From: Bacillota bacterium
GTDB taxonomy: Bacteria > Bacillota > Clostridia > Acetivibrionales > DTU013
Assembly: GCA_023411575.1 (NCBI GenBank)
Contig: JAEYOP010000022.1
Span: forward strand, 54,666 to 118,665
Direction: 5' to 3'
Length of the DNA: 64,000 nt
Positions 1 to 8,357 of this stretch are shown in pieces. The position numbers were made by a program, and so were the translations under genes. The notes under the pieces are model-generated. The model was not told the DNA's origin. It made no database searches and was given only the letters and a program-made list of their open reading frames with translations. Positions within the stretch are counted from its first letter, which is position 1, and every line of letters starts with the position of its first letter.

Positions 1-756
1 ATAGCCCAAAAGGGGAAGCAGTACGGAAATCCGGTTATGGACTTTTTGTTGGAGCAGTTGAATTCCATCGATATCGCCAAATACATCGGAGGCAAATCCT
101 CCTATCTGTTCGCGCTGGCCGGGGACATCGGGCAGGTGGGCCTGTACATCCTTCTTTCCCTTATCCTCAGCCTGTTTTTCATCCTGGAAAAGGAAAGGGT
201 AGTGCGCTTTGTGCAGGGATTCCGGGAAAGCAAGATCTCGAGCTTTTTCAACGAATTGCAGTTCTTCGGAAACAAGCTGATGAATTCCTTCGGCAAAGTC
301 ATTCAGGCGCAAATCCTTATTGCGCTCTGCAATACGGTCCTGTCCATCATCGGCCTGTCGATCCTGGGTTTTCCGCAGTTGATCGGCCTGGGCTTCATGA
401 TCTTCGTACTGAGCCTGATCCCGGTTGCCGGCGTGGCCATTTCCCTTGTCCCCCTATCTATAATTGCTTTTAACATCGGCAGCTTTATTTATATTGTTTA
501 TGTGCTTGTCATGATCCTGTTCATCCATGCTGTCGAAAGCTACTTCCTGAACCCCAAGCTTATGTCTGTAAAAACGGAATTGCCGGTGTTTTTCACCTTC
601 CTGGTCCTGATTCTGTCGGAGCATTTTATGGGAATATGGGGGTTAATCATAGGAATACCGATTTTTATGTTCCTTTTGGACCTCCTGGACTTTAAGATCG
701 TGAGAAAAGAAGAGATCGAACCGGGTAAAAAAAGCTCGAATAAAAAAACAGATTGA
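1..756 (+). CDS. AI-2E family transporter, 5' end cut off by window edge
   Basis: Partial gene: the reading frame is open from base 1, so the true start lies upstream; an in-frame ATG at 37 is internal. About 251 residues are visible, against about 350 for complete family members. The visible part has repeated hydrophobic segments, a soluble stretch rich in charged residues, and near the C-terminus the run HFMGIWGLIIGIPIF, which resembles the conserved family ending (..GxWGLxxGxP..). A PVAGVAISLVP stretch also fits. The family (PerM/TqsA/YdiK) are polytopic inner-membrane proteins linked to export of small signals or ions; the substrate here is unknown. The charged, lysine-rich tail is cytoplasmic by inference. 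No convincing terminator follows it. Confidence 0.85.
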   Translation: MAQKGKQYGNPVMDFLLEQLNSIDIAKYIGGKSSYLFALAGDIGQVGLYILLSLILSLFFILEKERVVRFVQGFRESKISSFFNELQFFGNKLMNSFGKVIQAQILIALCNTVLSIIGLSILGFPQLIGLGFMIFVLSLIPVAGVAISLVPLSIIAFNIGSFIYIVYVLVMILFIHAVESYFLNPKLMSVKTELPVFFTFLVLILSEHFMGIWGLIIGIPIFMFLLDLLDFKIVRKEEIEPGKKSSNKKTD

Positions 757-937
757 TAAATCATTATTCCGGCCGAATTCTCCGGATTATTTGACTATTT
801 CAAGCTATTTGGCGGTTTTTAATTTATCCTTTCGGTATTATAATTAATTAATGCAACACTGTACGGAAATTGATACAAACTACTGTTCAAACGTAGTTTA
901 TTTTTTTTGCAGAATGTGATCGGGAGAGTGTGAATCA

Positions 938-1906
938 ATGAAATTTTATGTGGGAGTGGAATTTGGCGTAAAGCAGATTGTGGCGGGGGTGACGGACAAA
1001 AACGGAAAGCTGCTGAGAAAAGCATCCTGTCCGACCAATCTGGACAGACCTTATGAAGAGCAGTTTAATGAAATCGCTGAATTGATCCGCAGCATGCTGG
1101 AAGAGGAAGCAATCGACATCCGGAGCGTGAAATACATCGGCGTCGGCTTTCCCGGTATTCCGAACAAGGACAAGGGTACGATCGTAAGGAATTACACCAT
1201 GAACCTGATCAATCTGCCGGTTCGCGAAGAATTGCAGAAGCATTTCAAGATTCCGGTCTACGTTGACAACGACGCAAACTGTGCGGCTTTGGCCGAAAGC
1301 GTGGTAGGAGCGGCCGAGGATATCGACTTCTCGGTGCTGGTCCGGATCGGGAATGGAATCGGCGGCGGCATCATCATCAATAATGAAATCTACAGCGGCT
1401 TCAACTTCGCCGGGGCGGAGCTGGGCCACATGTGCATCGCCATGGGAGGGAAGGAATGCAGCTGCGGAAGAAAGGGCTGCTGGGAGGCCTATGCGTCGGG
1501 GACGGCTTTTCTCCAGCAGATCGCCGAAGCGGCGCAGCAGCATCCGGAATCGCTTATCAATACTCTGGCGCCGAAGGAGGGCGCATGCGGCCCCGTTTTC
1601 AACGTATTTGAGGCGGCGAAGCAGGGAGACGCGGTTGCAATAGAGGTCATAGACCGGTATCTCCATTACCTTGCGGAAGGCCTGATCAATATTATTAACA
1701 TGCTGATGCCCAATGCGATCATCATCGCCGGAGAGATCAGCAAACTGGGGGAAGCCTTTTTAAAGCCGCTCCGGAACATTGTCTGGAAGGGTATGTATAC
1801 CCAGGACGTGGAGAAGCCCGAATTCAAGATCGCCCAGTTGGGCAGCGCCGGAATCGTGGTTGGCGCGGCCATGCTCGGATTATTCATCAACAATATGGAA
1901 GAATAG
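938..1906 (+). CDS. ROK family sugar kinase / glucokinase-like protein
   Basis: 322 residues, the usual length for ROK kinases. The N-terminal strand carries the first phosphate loop in a diverged form (VEFGVKQIVAGV, where DxGGTxxxxx is usual). The catalytic aspartate region VDNDANCAALAE is at about 109-120, and the ROK zinc motif CSCGRKGC supplies C174, C176 and C181 with the preceding GH at about 164. No N-terminal winged helix is present, so it is more likely a kinase than a NagC/XylR repressor. It would phosphorylate a hexose such as glucose with ATP in the cytoplasm; the substrate cannot be read from sequence. A GGGAG ribosome binding site precedes the ATG. It stands alone, closed by a hairpin terminator at 1939-1966. 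The altered first loop (E instead of D) is worth noting. Confidence 0.88.
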   Translation: MKFYVGVEFGVKQIVAGVTDKNGKLLRKASCPTNLDRPYEEQFNEIAELIRSMLEEEAIDIRSVKYIGVGFPGIPNKDKGTIVRNYTMNLINLPVREELQKHFKIPVYVDNDANCAALAESVVGAAEDIDFSVLVRIGNGIGGGIIINNEIYSGFNFAGAELGHMCIAMGGKECSCGRKGCWEAYASGTAFLQQIAEAAQQHPESLINTLAPKEGACGPVFNVFEAAKQGDAVAIEVIDRYLHYLAEGLINIINMLMPNAIIIAGEISKLGEAFLKPLRNIVWKGMYTQDVEKPEFKIAQLGSAGIVVGAAMLGLFINNMEE

Positions 1907-1938
1907 AAAAACGATGGAAAATTCATACTAGAAATACT

Positions 1939-1966
1939 GAAAGCCCTTGCTGCGCAAGGGCTTTTA
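1939..1966. terminator. Bidirectional rho-independent terminator
   Basis: Hairpin AAGCCCTTGC-TGC-GCAAGGGCTT followed by T residues on the plus strand and preceded by A residues. It can end the ROK gene and, read on the minus strand, the tRNA transcript that comes from the other side. Confidence 0.8.
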
Positions 1967-1974
1967 AGTATTTG

Positions 1975-2059
1975 TGGTGGAGGGGGATGGATTTGAACCA
2001 TCGAAGTCACTGACAACAGATTTACAGTCTGCCCCCTTTGGCCGCTCGGGAACCCCTCC
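1975..2059 (-). tRNA. tRNA-Tyr (anticodon GTA)
   Basis: On the minus strand the sequence starts GGAGGGGTTCCCGAGCGGCC and ends in the encoded CCA. The acceptor stem GGAGGGG pairs with CCCCTCC, the anticodon loop reads CTGTAAA (GTA), there is a long variable arm typical of bacterial tRNA-Tyr, and the T loop reads GGTTCAAATCC. Length 85 with CCA. It is cotranscribed with the tRNA-Phe gene 45 bases upstream in the direction of transcription. Confidence 0.97.
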
Positions 2060-2104
2060 GCATCTTCCTGTGAAATTTGTCTCAATCCTTTTGGGATTGA
2101 GGGC

Positions 2105-2180
<76 letters not shown>

Positions 2181-2214
2181 ATATTGGTCAAAGGTCCGAA
2201 AACGGACAAGGACT

Positions 2215-2243
2215 AGTATAAATCATAAAGATTTTGAAGTCAA
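2215..2243 (-). promoter_or_regulatory. Promoter of the Phe-Tyr tRNA operon
   Basis: On the minus strand TTGACT, 17 bases, TATACT: a near-consensus vegetative sigma factor promoter. The -10 ends 34 bases before tRNA-Phe. A small GTCCG-AAAA-CGGAC hairpin lies in the leader between promoter and tRNA. Confidence 0.8.
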
Positions 2244-2345
2244 GGTTTGAGTCCAACAAAAATCGCTGTATTTTAAAGGTATTTTAAAGGGAAAGTACAA
2301 CAGCATGTCGAATATCATGTATCATTAATCTTGCGAGGTGATGGA

Positions 2346-3986
2346 ATGAAAGTGACGTTTTTAGGCGCGGCAAAGACCGTAACGGGTTCATGCTACCTTA
2401 TAGAGACCGGCAATACAAAATTCCTTGTGGACTGCGGCATGTTCCAGGGCGGTTCGACGGACGAAGCCCTGAACCAGGAGCCCTTTCCCTTTAACCCGGC
2501 CAATCTGGATTTCATGATCCTTACCCACGCGCACATCGACCACAGCGGACGCATCCCCAAGCTGTACAACGACGGCTTCCAGTCGAAAATCTATGCAACC
2601 AAGGCGACGGTGGAGCTTTGTGCGCTGATGCTGCCCGACAGCGGACACATCCAGGAGTTTGAAAACGAATGGATCAACCGCAAGCGGGGCAGGGCGGGCC
2701 TGCCTCCTGTCAAGCCATTGTATACCTTCCAGGATGCCACGGATTGTATAAGGCTTTTTACAAGCGGGAAGTATGATGAGGTTATCAAGATAACCGATGC
2801 GATAAAGATTCGGTTCAACGACGCGGGACACATCCTGGGTTCGGCCATCGTGGAGGTCTGGATCACGGAAAACGGAGAGGAAACCAAGCTGGTTTTCTCC
2901 GGCGACCTCGGAAACAAAAACATTCCCATTATGCGGGACCCCAGCATCGTGGACAGCGCCGATTACCTGTTCATCGAATCGACATACGGAAACCGGCTGC
3001 ATGCGACGTCGAACAACAAGGTCGAACGGTTTGTCGATATCATCAATACGACGATGGAAAGGGGCGGAAATGTAGTAATACCGTCCTTTGCCGTCGGCAG
3101 GACCCAGGAGATCATCTACGAACTGAACAAGCAGCGGGAGAAGCTTGGCAGCAAGCTTGGCAGATTGATGGAAATACCGGTTTATGTGGATAGCCCGCTG
3201 GCGGTGTCCGCTACCAAGGTTTTCCGGAACAATCTCGATTGCTTTGACGAAGAGGCAAGGGTTTACATCCAAAATGGGGACAATCCCCTGGATTTCCCGG
3301 GCCTGCGCTTTACCCAGAGCTCCGACGAATCCCGGGCGCTGAACGATATGAAGGAAAGCATGATCATCATTTCAGCCAGCGGAATGTGCGATGCGGGAAG
3401 GATCAAGCACCACCTGAAGCACAATCTCTGGAGGAAGGAATGCAGCGTCGTATTCGTCGGCTACCAGGCGGTGGGAACGCTTGGCAGAAGGCTTGTGGAC
3501 GGGGCGAAAAAGGTCAAGATTTTCGGTGAGGAAATTACCGTGAACGCCCAGATCGAAATGATCGAAGGATTTTCCGGCCATGCCGACAAGGACGGCCTCC
3601 TCGGCTGGATGAACGCCTTTGGCAGAAAACCGGGGAAGGTCTTCATCATTCACGGCGAAGAGCCTGCGATGACGGAATTCGCCACTGCCATCCAGGAGGA
3701 AATGGGAATCGAAACCATCATCCCGGAGCGCGGGGAAGCCTATCTGATCAGCAAGACGACCGTTTTCGGAACGGAGAAAAAGCAGCCGGCGGTCCAGGAA
3801 AAAGAAGAATACAGCTTCCGGCGGCTTGAAATACTGGATCTGCTTGAAAAGCTGCGGGATGAGCTGGATGAAGCGTCCGAGATCGTGAGGAGCGACCTGA
3901 AGAACCAGAAGGACGACGTGGAAATCGAACTGCTCCGGGCCAAGCTTATGAAGTTTGAAAAGGATATAGTGGACATAATACGGTAA
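2346..3986 (+). CDS. Beta-CASP metallo-beta-lactamase RNA-processing nuclease family protein
   Basis: 546 residues. The start is ATG 2346, five bases after AGGTG; an in-frame TTG at 2331 lies before the ribosome binding site and is less likely. The N-terminal metallo-beta-lactamase fold has the metal motif HAHIDH (H61, H63, D65, H66), then GDLGNKNIP, a beta-CASP insert and a late GFSGHADKDGLL segment (GHAD histidine) typical of the YSH1/CPSF-73-like branch. These enzymes hydrolyse RNA phosphodiester bonds with two zinc ions in the cytoplasm. The last 70 or so residues form a charged, probably helical tail beyond the family core, a likely oligomerisation or partner-binding extension. It is a single gene between a tRNA operon and a hairpin terminator. 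It is not RNase J: the C-terminal domain of that family is absent. Confidence 0.87.
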   Translation: MKVTFLGAAKTVTGSCYLIETGNTKFLVDCGMFQGGSTDEALNQEPFPFNPANLDFMILTHAHIDHSGRIPKLYNDGFQSKIYATKATVELCALMLPDSGHIQEFENEWINRKRGRAGLPPVKPLYTFQDATDCIRLFTSGKYDEVIKITDAIKIRFNDAGHILGSAIVEVWITENGEETKLVFSGDLGNKNIPIMRDPSIVDSADYLFIESTYGNRLHATSNNKVERFVDIINTTMERGGNVVIPSFAVGRTQEIIYELNKQREKLGSKLGRLMEIPVYVDSPLAVSATKVFRNNLDCFDEEARVYIQNGDNPLDFPGLRFTQSSDESRALNDMKESMIIISASGMCDAGRIKHHLKHNLWRKECSVVFVGYQAVGTLGRRLVDGAKKVKIFGEEITVNAQIEMIEGFSGHADKDGLLGWMNAFGRKPGKVFIIHGEEPAMTEFATAIQEEMGIETIIPERGEAYLISKTTVFGTEKKQPAVQEKEEYSFRRLEILDLLEKLRDELDEASEIVRSDLKNQKDDVEIELLRAKLMKFEKDIVDIIR

Positions 3987-4003
3987 AAGAACAGATTATT
4001 TTG

Positions 4004-4033
4004 AGAAAGAAGTTGAAAAACTTCTTTCTTTTT
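4004..4033 (+). terminator. Rho-independent terminator after the beta-CASP gene
   Basis: AGAAAGAAGTT-GAAA-AACTTCTTTCT followed by TTT. It starts 18 bases after the stop codon. Confidence 0.75.
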
Positions 4034-4105
4034 ATGCTTTCTTATGCTATAAAAGAAATGTAGGGATTTCAAAAAGAAAAAACATGCAGAACGGGCAGTA
4101 CGGAC

Positions 4106-4125
4106 CCGGGCCGCGAAAGGCCCGG
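4106..4125 (+). other. GC-rich hairpin in the leader of the lactate permease gene
   Basis: Perfect seven-pair stem CCGGGCC-GCGAAA-GGCCCGG in the 165-base gap before the permease. No T run follows, so it is not a standard terminator. Function unknown; it could stabilise or attenuate the leader. Confidence 0.4.
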
Positions 4126-4198
4126 CGGGAACAGTATGAAGGGCCGGCATCCCCGGAAGGGAAAGGCTTTTCAAATATAATGAAGGATGGTAGGATGT

Positions 4199-5794
4199 AT
4201 GTCAGTTTGGTCACTTTTATTGACGTTGGTTCCGATTGCACTTATTTTGTGCATGCTGATCATCTGGAAAAAACCGGCCGATATCAGTGGAATCGCAGGA
4301 TGGTTGGTCATTTCGGTAATTGCTCTGCTCTTTTTCCAAACCAGTTTCGAAGTTGTTTTCCGGTCAACGATCGCAGGCTTGATCAAGTCCTTTGCGGTAT
4401 CCCTCATAGTAGCCACCTCGTTGCTGCAGATGGCCTATATGGAGAAAACCGGCGCACTCAAGAGAATTATTATCTTTATCAAAACCATTGCCAGTGACAA
4501 CAGGGCCGTACAGATCATGCTGATCAACATCGGCTTCGGCACCCTGATGGTATCGGTGGGCGCCACCCCGGTATCGCTGCTTCCTCCCATCCTCATCGCC
4601 ATGGGCTATTCCACCTACGTGGCCATCGCCCTCCCCGCGATCGGATACGATTCCCTTTGTACCTACGCGCTCCTGGGCGCGCCCATCGTCGTCTTCGTCG
4701 ACGTCGCCAACGGGTTCCTCGGCAAGGGCCATGAAATCACCCTTTCCCAGGCTGGAAGCGTCTTCTTTATGTTCCTTCCCATCGTCTCTACCATGATCGG
4801 TTTCGCGATGCTTTGGATCGTCGGCAAGGGGAAGGCAATCAAGGAAGGTTGGCTGCCGTGCCTCATTACCGGCGTTGTTATCGGCATAGTAGCATACTTT
4901 ACAAACCGGGTTGACAACCTTGTGACCATAACAGGTCTTCTGTGCGGTCTTGCGGTTATCATTGCAATGGCGCTTTATCTCAAGCTCACCGGCAAAAAGA
5001 TCATCGACAAAAGCAAGCTGACGGACGAAGAAAGGGCGTACGAGAAGAAATATTCCCTCCTCAAGGCCCTGTCGCCCTGGCTGCTGCTGATCGGTGTGAT
5101 CCTTATATTGAACCTTCCGAAGGAGATCTTCGATTACCTTTACAAGACAATGACCCTGCCCATCGCCGGATTGTCGGCGGATGGCAAGCCCATTCTCACC
5201 AGGGCCCTGTGGAATGCCTATACCTGGATCTTTGTCAGTATCCTGCTTTCCATGATCTTTATCCGCCCGAAGGCGTCTGAAATCAAGGACACCCTCAAGG
5301 TCTGGTGGAAAAGGGCTCCAAGGCCCGTTTTCTCCGCGGCGATCTTCTTTGCCATCGGTGAAGTCATGAACATGTCCGGCTTCAGCATGGCGGAAGGAAA
5401 GCCCGTAACGGCAAGTATGGTCAAGGTGCTGGCCGATTACTCCTCCCAGTTCTTCCAGAACGCATACGGAGCCATCGTTTCCTATATCGGCTTGTTCGGC
5501 GGATTCATCACGGGCAGCGAAGCTTCCACCATTGCCATGTTCGGCAAATACGTCATGACGACGGCGACGAACCTGAACCTCGGACTGATGGGCCTGATCA
5601 TTGTAACAGCCGGTCTTGCTTTCGGCGGCGGCCTTGCCAGTGTTATTTCGCCGGCGAAGCTGCAGAATGCGGCGGCGTCCATTGACAAGCTCGGGGAAGA
5701 AAACCAGGTCATTCGGATCGCCTTTGTGTTCTCCCTGATCCTGACCACGGTGACTTCGATTTTTGTCGTAATCCTGCTGAATGTGCTCCATTAG
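4199..5794 (+). CDS. L-lactate permease (LctP/LldP) family transporter
   Basis: 531 residues and about 12-14 hydrophobic segments, close to the usual length for the lactate permease family. Recognisable family stretches include GATPVSLLPP at about 121-130, GYDSLCTYALLGAP, and the late GSEASTIAMFGKY and GGLASVISPAKLQNAAAS segments. It would import or exchange L-lactate or a related 2-hydroxy acid with protons across the cell membrane. I chose ATG 4199 because AAGGA at 4183 sits directly against an earlier in-frame ATG at 4187. An L-lactate dehydrogenase gene lies 10 kb away (15311-16261) and ferredoxin-dependent 2-oxoacid chemistry follows directly downstream, so lactate or aryl-lactate transport is plausible. 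Substrate is inferred, not shown. Confidence 0.85.
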   Translation: MSVWSLLLTLVPIALILCMLIIWKKPADISGIAGWLVISVIALLFFQTSFEVVFRSTIAGLIKSFAVSLIVATSLLQMAYMEKTGALKRIIIFIKTIASDNRAVQIMLINIGFGTLMVSVGATPVSLLPPILIAMGYSTYVAIALPAIGYDSLCTYALLGAPIVVFVDVANGFLGKGHEITLSQAGSVFFMFLPIVSTMIGFAMLWIVGKGKAIKEGWLPCLITGVVIGIVAYFTNRVDNLVTITGLLCGLAVIIAMALYLKLTGKKIIDKSKLTDEERAYEKKYSLLKALSPWLLLIGVILILNLPKEIFDYLYKTMTLPIAGLSADGKPILTRALWNAYTWIFVSILLSMIFIRPKASEIKDTLKVWWKRAPRPVFSAAIFFAIGEVMNMSGFSMAEGKPVTASMVKVLADYSSQFFQNAYGAIVSYIGLFGGFITGSEASTIAMFGKYVMTTATNLNLGLMGLIIVTAGLAFGGGLASVISPAKLQNAAASIDKLGEENQVIRIAFVFSLILTTVTSIFVVILLNVLH

Positions 5795-5821
5795 TTTGCG
5801 GCAGGCATCGCTCGGATTCAA

Positions 5822-5850
5822 AAAGAGGGCTTCGGCCCTCTTTGTTTTTT
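5822..5850 (+). terminator. Rho-independent terminator after the permease
   Basis: AAAGAGGGC-TTCG-GCCCTCTTTG followed by six T. UUCG tetraloop, nine-pair stem. Confidence 0.88.
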
Positions 5851-5853
5851 CAA

Positions 5854-5882
5854 TTTACAAAAACCGCATAACAGTTTAAAAT
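5854..5882 (+). promoter_or_regulatory. Promoter for iorAB
   Basis: TTTACA, 17 bases, TAAAAT, directly behind the permease terminator and 32 bases before the iorA start. Good match to the vegetative consensus; no operator palindrome is obvious. Confidence 0.6.
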
Positions 5883-5914
5883 AGAAGAAATGAATCACTC
5901 CAAGGAGAGAATGT

Positions 5915-7657
5915 ATGAAAAAACTGATGCTTGGCAACGAGGCGGTGGCCAGGGGCGCTTACGAAGCCGGAGTTACTGTTGCGGCGGCATACCCCGGGAC
6001 GCCCAGTACGGAAATTACGGAGAATATCGCAAAATACGATGAAATATACAGCGAATGGTCGCCCAATGAAAAGGTGTCGCTGGAGGTCGCCATCGGCGCT
6101 TCCATTGCAGGCGCCAGGGCCATCTGCTCCATGAAGCACGTGGGCTTGAACGTGGCCGCGGACCCGCTGTTTACCGTTTCCTATACCGGCGTCAACGGCG
6201 GGCTTGTGGTCATGGTGGCGGACGATCCGGGCATGCACAGCTCCCAGAACGAGCAGGATTCCAGGTTCTACGCCCGTTCGTCGAAGGTGCCCATGCTGGA
6301 GCCGGCCAACAGCCAGGAGTGCCTGGAGTATGTCAAAGAAGCTTTTGAAATCAGCGAAAAGTACGACTGCCCGGTCATGGTCCGGCTTACCACCAGGATC
6401 GCCCATTCCCAGAGCGTGGTGGAAACCGGCGAGCGGTGCGGCTATGAATTGAAGCCCTATGTCAAGAATCCCGGAAAGTATGTTATGATGCCGGCCATGG
6501 CAAGGGGAAGGCATCTTGAAGTCGAAAAAAGGATGGCTGCCCTCAAGAACTTTGCAGAAGAGACCGGATTGAATTCGGTGGAATGGGGAAGCACAGAGGT
6601 CGGCGTAATCACCTCCGGCATCTCCTACCAGTATGCAAAGGAAGCTTTTGGCGAGGTTTCCTACCTTAAGCTCGGGATGGTTTATCCTCTTCCGGACAAA
6701 CTTATTTCGGATTTTGCCTCCAAAGTCGGCAAGCTCTATATTATTGAAGAACTCGAACCCTTCTTCGAAAACCAGGTCCGGAAGCTCGGCATCCGGGTAA
6801 TCGGCAAGGATGTGCTGCCCGTAACCGGGGAATACTCTACATCACTCCTGAAGGAGAAGCTGTTCGGGATCACCGGAAGCAAGCACTACGATATCGACAA
6901 TCAGTCTCCCATGAGGCCTCCGGTCATGTGCCCGGGCTGCCCGCACAGGGGAATGTTCCACGTGCTGAAGAAGCTGAAGCTCACCGTAAGCGGCGATATC
7001 GGCTGTTATACCCTTGGGGCGCTTTCGCCCACGGAATCCATGGATGCGTGCGTGTGCATGGGCGCGAGCATCGGCATGGCCCACGGCATGGAAAAGGCGA
7101 GAGGCAGGGAATTCGGGAAAAAGACCGTTGCCATCCTCGGGGACTCCACCTTCATCCATTCCGGCATTACGGGCCTGATCGATATTGTTTACAACAAAGG
7201 CTGCTCCACCGTTATCATCCTGGACAATTCCATTACCGGCATGACCGGCCACCAGCACAATCCGACGACGGGCTTCACCATCAAGGGCGAGCCCACCCGG
7301 CAGGTCAACCTCGAATTGCTGGCCAGGGCGGTCGGCATAGAGCGGGTGAGAATCGCCGATCCCTTCGATATCAAGGAGTTTGAGAAGGTAGTCGCGGAAG
7401 AAACCCAGGCGGACGAACCGTCCGTCATCATCTCCCAGAGGCCCTGCGCATTGCTCAAGAGCGTTCGCTTCGAGGGGCCGCAGGTCATTACGGAGAAATG
7501 CAAAAAGTGCAGGATGTGCATGAAGATCGGCTGTCCCGCCATTGTCGACAAGGGGGACCGGATCGTGATCAACAGCGCGCTTTGTGTCGGATGCAAGCTT
7601 TGCTCGAAGGTATGCAGCTTTAATGCTATTGAGAAGGCCGGTGATGGAAATGAGTAA
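5915..7657 (+). CDS. iorA: Indolepyruvate ferredoxin oxidoreductase, alpha subunit
   Basis: 580 residues. It oxidatively decarboxylates aryl pyruvates (indolepyruvate, phenylpyruvate, hydroxyphenylpyruvate) to aryl-acetyl-CoA, passing electrons to ferredoxin. Domains in order: N-terminal pyrimidine-binding half (GNEAVARGAYEAG, then AYPGTPSTE at about 26-34), a transketolase-C-like middle, and the thiamine diphosphate domain beginning at PPVMCPGCPHRG with GDIGCYTLG and GDSTFIHSG. The last 60 residues are a two-cluster ferredoxin with C529, C532, C535, C540 and C557, C560, C563, C567, eight cysteines for two [4Fe-4S] clusters. AAGGAGAG precedes the ATG. The stop overlaps the iorB start, so the subunits are translationally coupled. 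The presence of this oxygen-sensitive enzyme supports an anaerobic host. Confidence 0.96.
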   Translation: MKKLMLGNEAVARGAYEAGVTVAAAYPGTPSTEITENIAKYDEIYSEWSPNEKVSLEVAIGASIAGARAICSMKHVGLNVAADPLFTVSYTGVNGGLVVMVADDPGMHSSQNEQDSRFYARSSKVPMLEPANSQECLEYVKEAFEISEKYDCPVMVRLTTRIAHSQSVVETGERCGYELKPYVKNPGKYVMMPAMARGRHLEVEKRMAALKNFAEETGLNSVEWGSTEVGVITSGISYQYAKEAFGEVSYLKLGMVYPLPDKLISDFASKVGKLYIIEELEPFFENQVRKLGIRVIGKDVLPVTGEYSTSLLKEKLFGITGSKHYDIDNQSPMRPPVMCPGCPHRGMFHVLKKLKLTVSGDIGCYTLGALSPTESMDACVCMGASIGMAHGMEKARGREFGKKTVAILGDSTFIHSGITGLIDIVYNKGCSTVIILDNSITGMTGHQHNPTTGFTIKGEPTRQVNLELLARAVGIERVRIADPFDIKEFEKVVAEETQADEPSVIISQRPCALLKSVRFEGPQVITEKCKKCRMCMKIGCPAIVDKGDRIVINSALCVGCKLCSKVCSFNAIEKAGDGNE

Positions 7658-8222
7658 TCTGAATATAATGATTGTAGGCGTAGGAGGTCAGGGAACGCTT
7701 CTGGCCAGCAGGATACTGGGGAACGTGGCCCTGAAGAACGGGAACGACGTCAAGGTTTCCGAAGTGCACGGAATGTCCCAGAGGGGCGGCAGCGTCGTCA
7801 CCTATGTGAAGATGGGCGAAAAAGTTTACTCGCCCCTGATTGAAAAAGGCGAGGCCGATATCATTATCGCCTTCGAAAAGCTGGAGGCCCTCCGCTGGAT
7901 CGACTATTTAAAAGCCGGCGGGACGCTGGTGGTGAACGATCAGGAGATCAATCCGATGCCCGTCATCATCGGCAAGGCGAAATACCCTGAAAGCATCCTG
8001 GAAAGGATGAAGGCCAGCGGAATAAACCTGCAGGCCATCGACGCCCTGAACATAGCGAAGGAATGCGGGAGCATCAGGGCAGTAAACGTCGTCCTGATCG
8101 GGCTGATGGCGAAAACCACGCAGATCGGCAAGGACGTATGGCGGCAGGCGATGGAGGAAGTTATTCCGAAGAAGCTGCTGGAGATTAATTTAAAAGCGTT
8201 TGACGCCGGATACAACGGATAG
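7644..8222 (+). CDS. iorB: Indolepyruvate ferredoxin oxidoreductase, beta subunit
   Basis: 192 residues. It begins with the gamma-domain Rossmann motif VGVGGQGTLLASRILG, followed by VHGMSQRGGSV, the hallmark stretch of the 2-oxoacid:ferredoxin oxidoreductase gamma/beta domain that completes the IorA dimer. The start is uncertain between ATG 7644 and ATG 7650; the GAGAAGG site at 7631-7637 favours 7644. It overlaps the iorA stop by 14 bases, implying coupled translation and fixed stoichiometry. Confidence 0.95.
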   Translation: MEMSNLNIMIVGVGGQGTLLASRILGNVALKNGNDVKVSEVHGMSQRGGSVVTYVKMGEKVYSPLIEKGEADIIIAFEKLEALRWIDYLKAGGTLVVNDQEINPMPVIIGKAKYPESILERMKASGINLQAIDALNIAKECGSIRAVNVVLIGLMAKTTQIGKDVWRQAMEEVIPKKLLEINLKAFDAGYNG

Positions 8223-8301
8223 GAAACCGTTTCAAGGATAATCTGATTTTCAGCCTGTTTGCTTTTGCGTGGGGCGGGAGGGTGCCCGCAATCCCTGAAA
8301 G

Positions 8302-8321
8302 CTATTCCCGCGGGGGAATAG
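8302..8321 (+). other. Hairpin between iorB and the CoA ligase gene
   Basis: Perfect CTATTCCC-GCGG-GGGAATAG stem with no following T run. It lies in the 135-base gap and is probably an mRNA-processing or stabilising structure rather than a terminator. Confidence 0.4.
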
Positions 8322-8357
8322 ATGGGCTTAGTATAAAGTCGAGGGAGGTCTCATCAA

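Noticed and set aside
4084..4198. Open frame before the lactate permease, considered as a leader peptide
   Set aside because: It runs into the permease in another frame, has no ribosome binding site and overlaps a GC hairpin; no attenuator logic could be seen.
4364..5821. Long open frame on the minus strand inside the lactate permease gene
   Set aside because: Composition is rich in D, G, H and R without domains, which is the mirror of a GC-rich third-position gene; the plus-strand product is a clear transporter.
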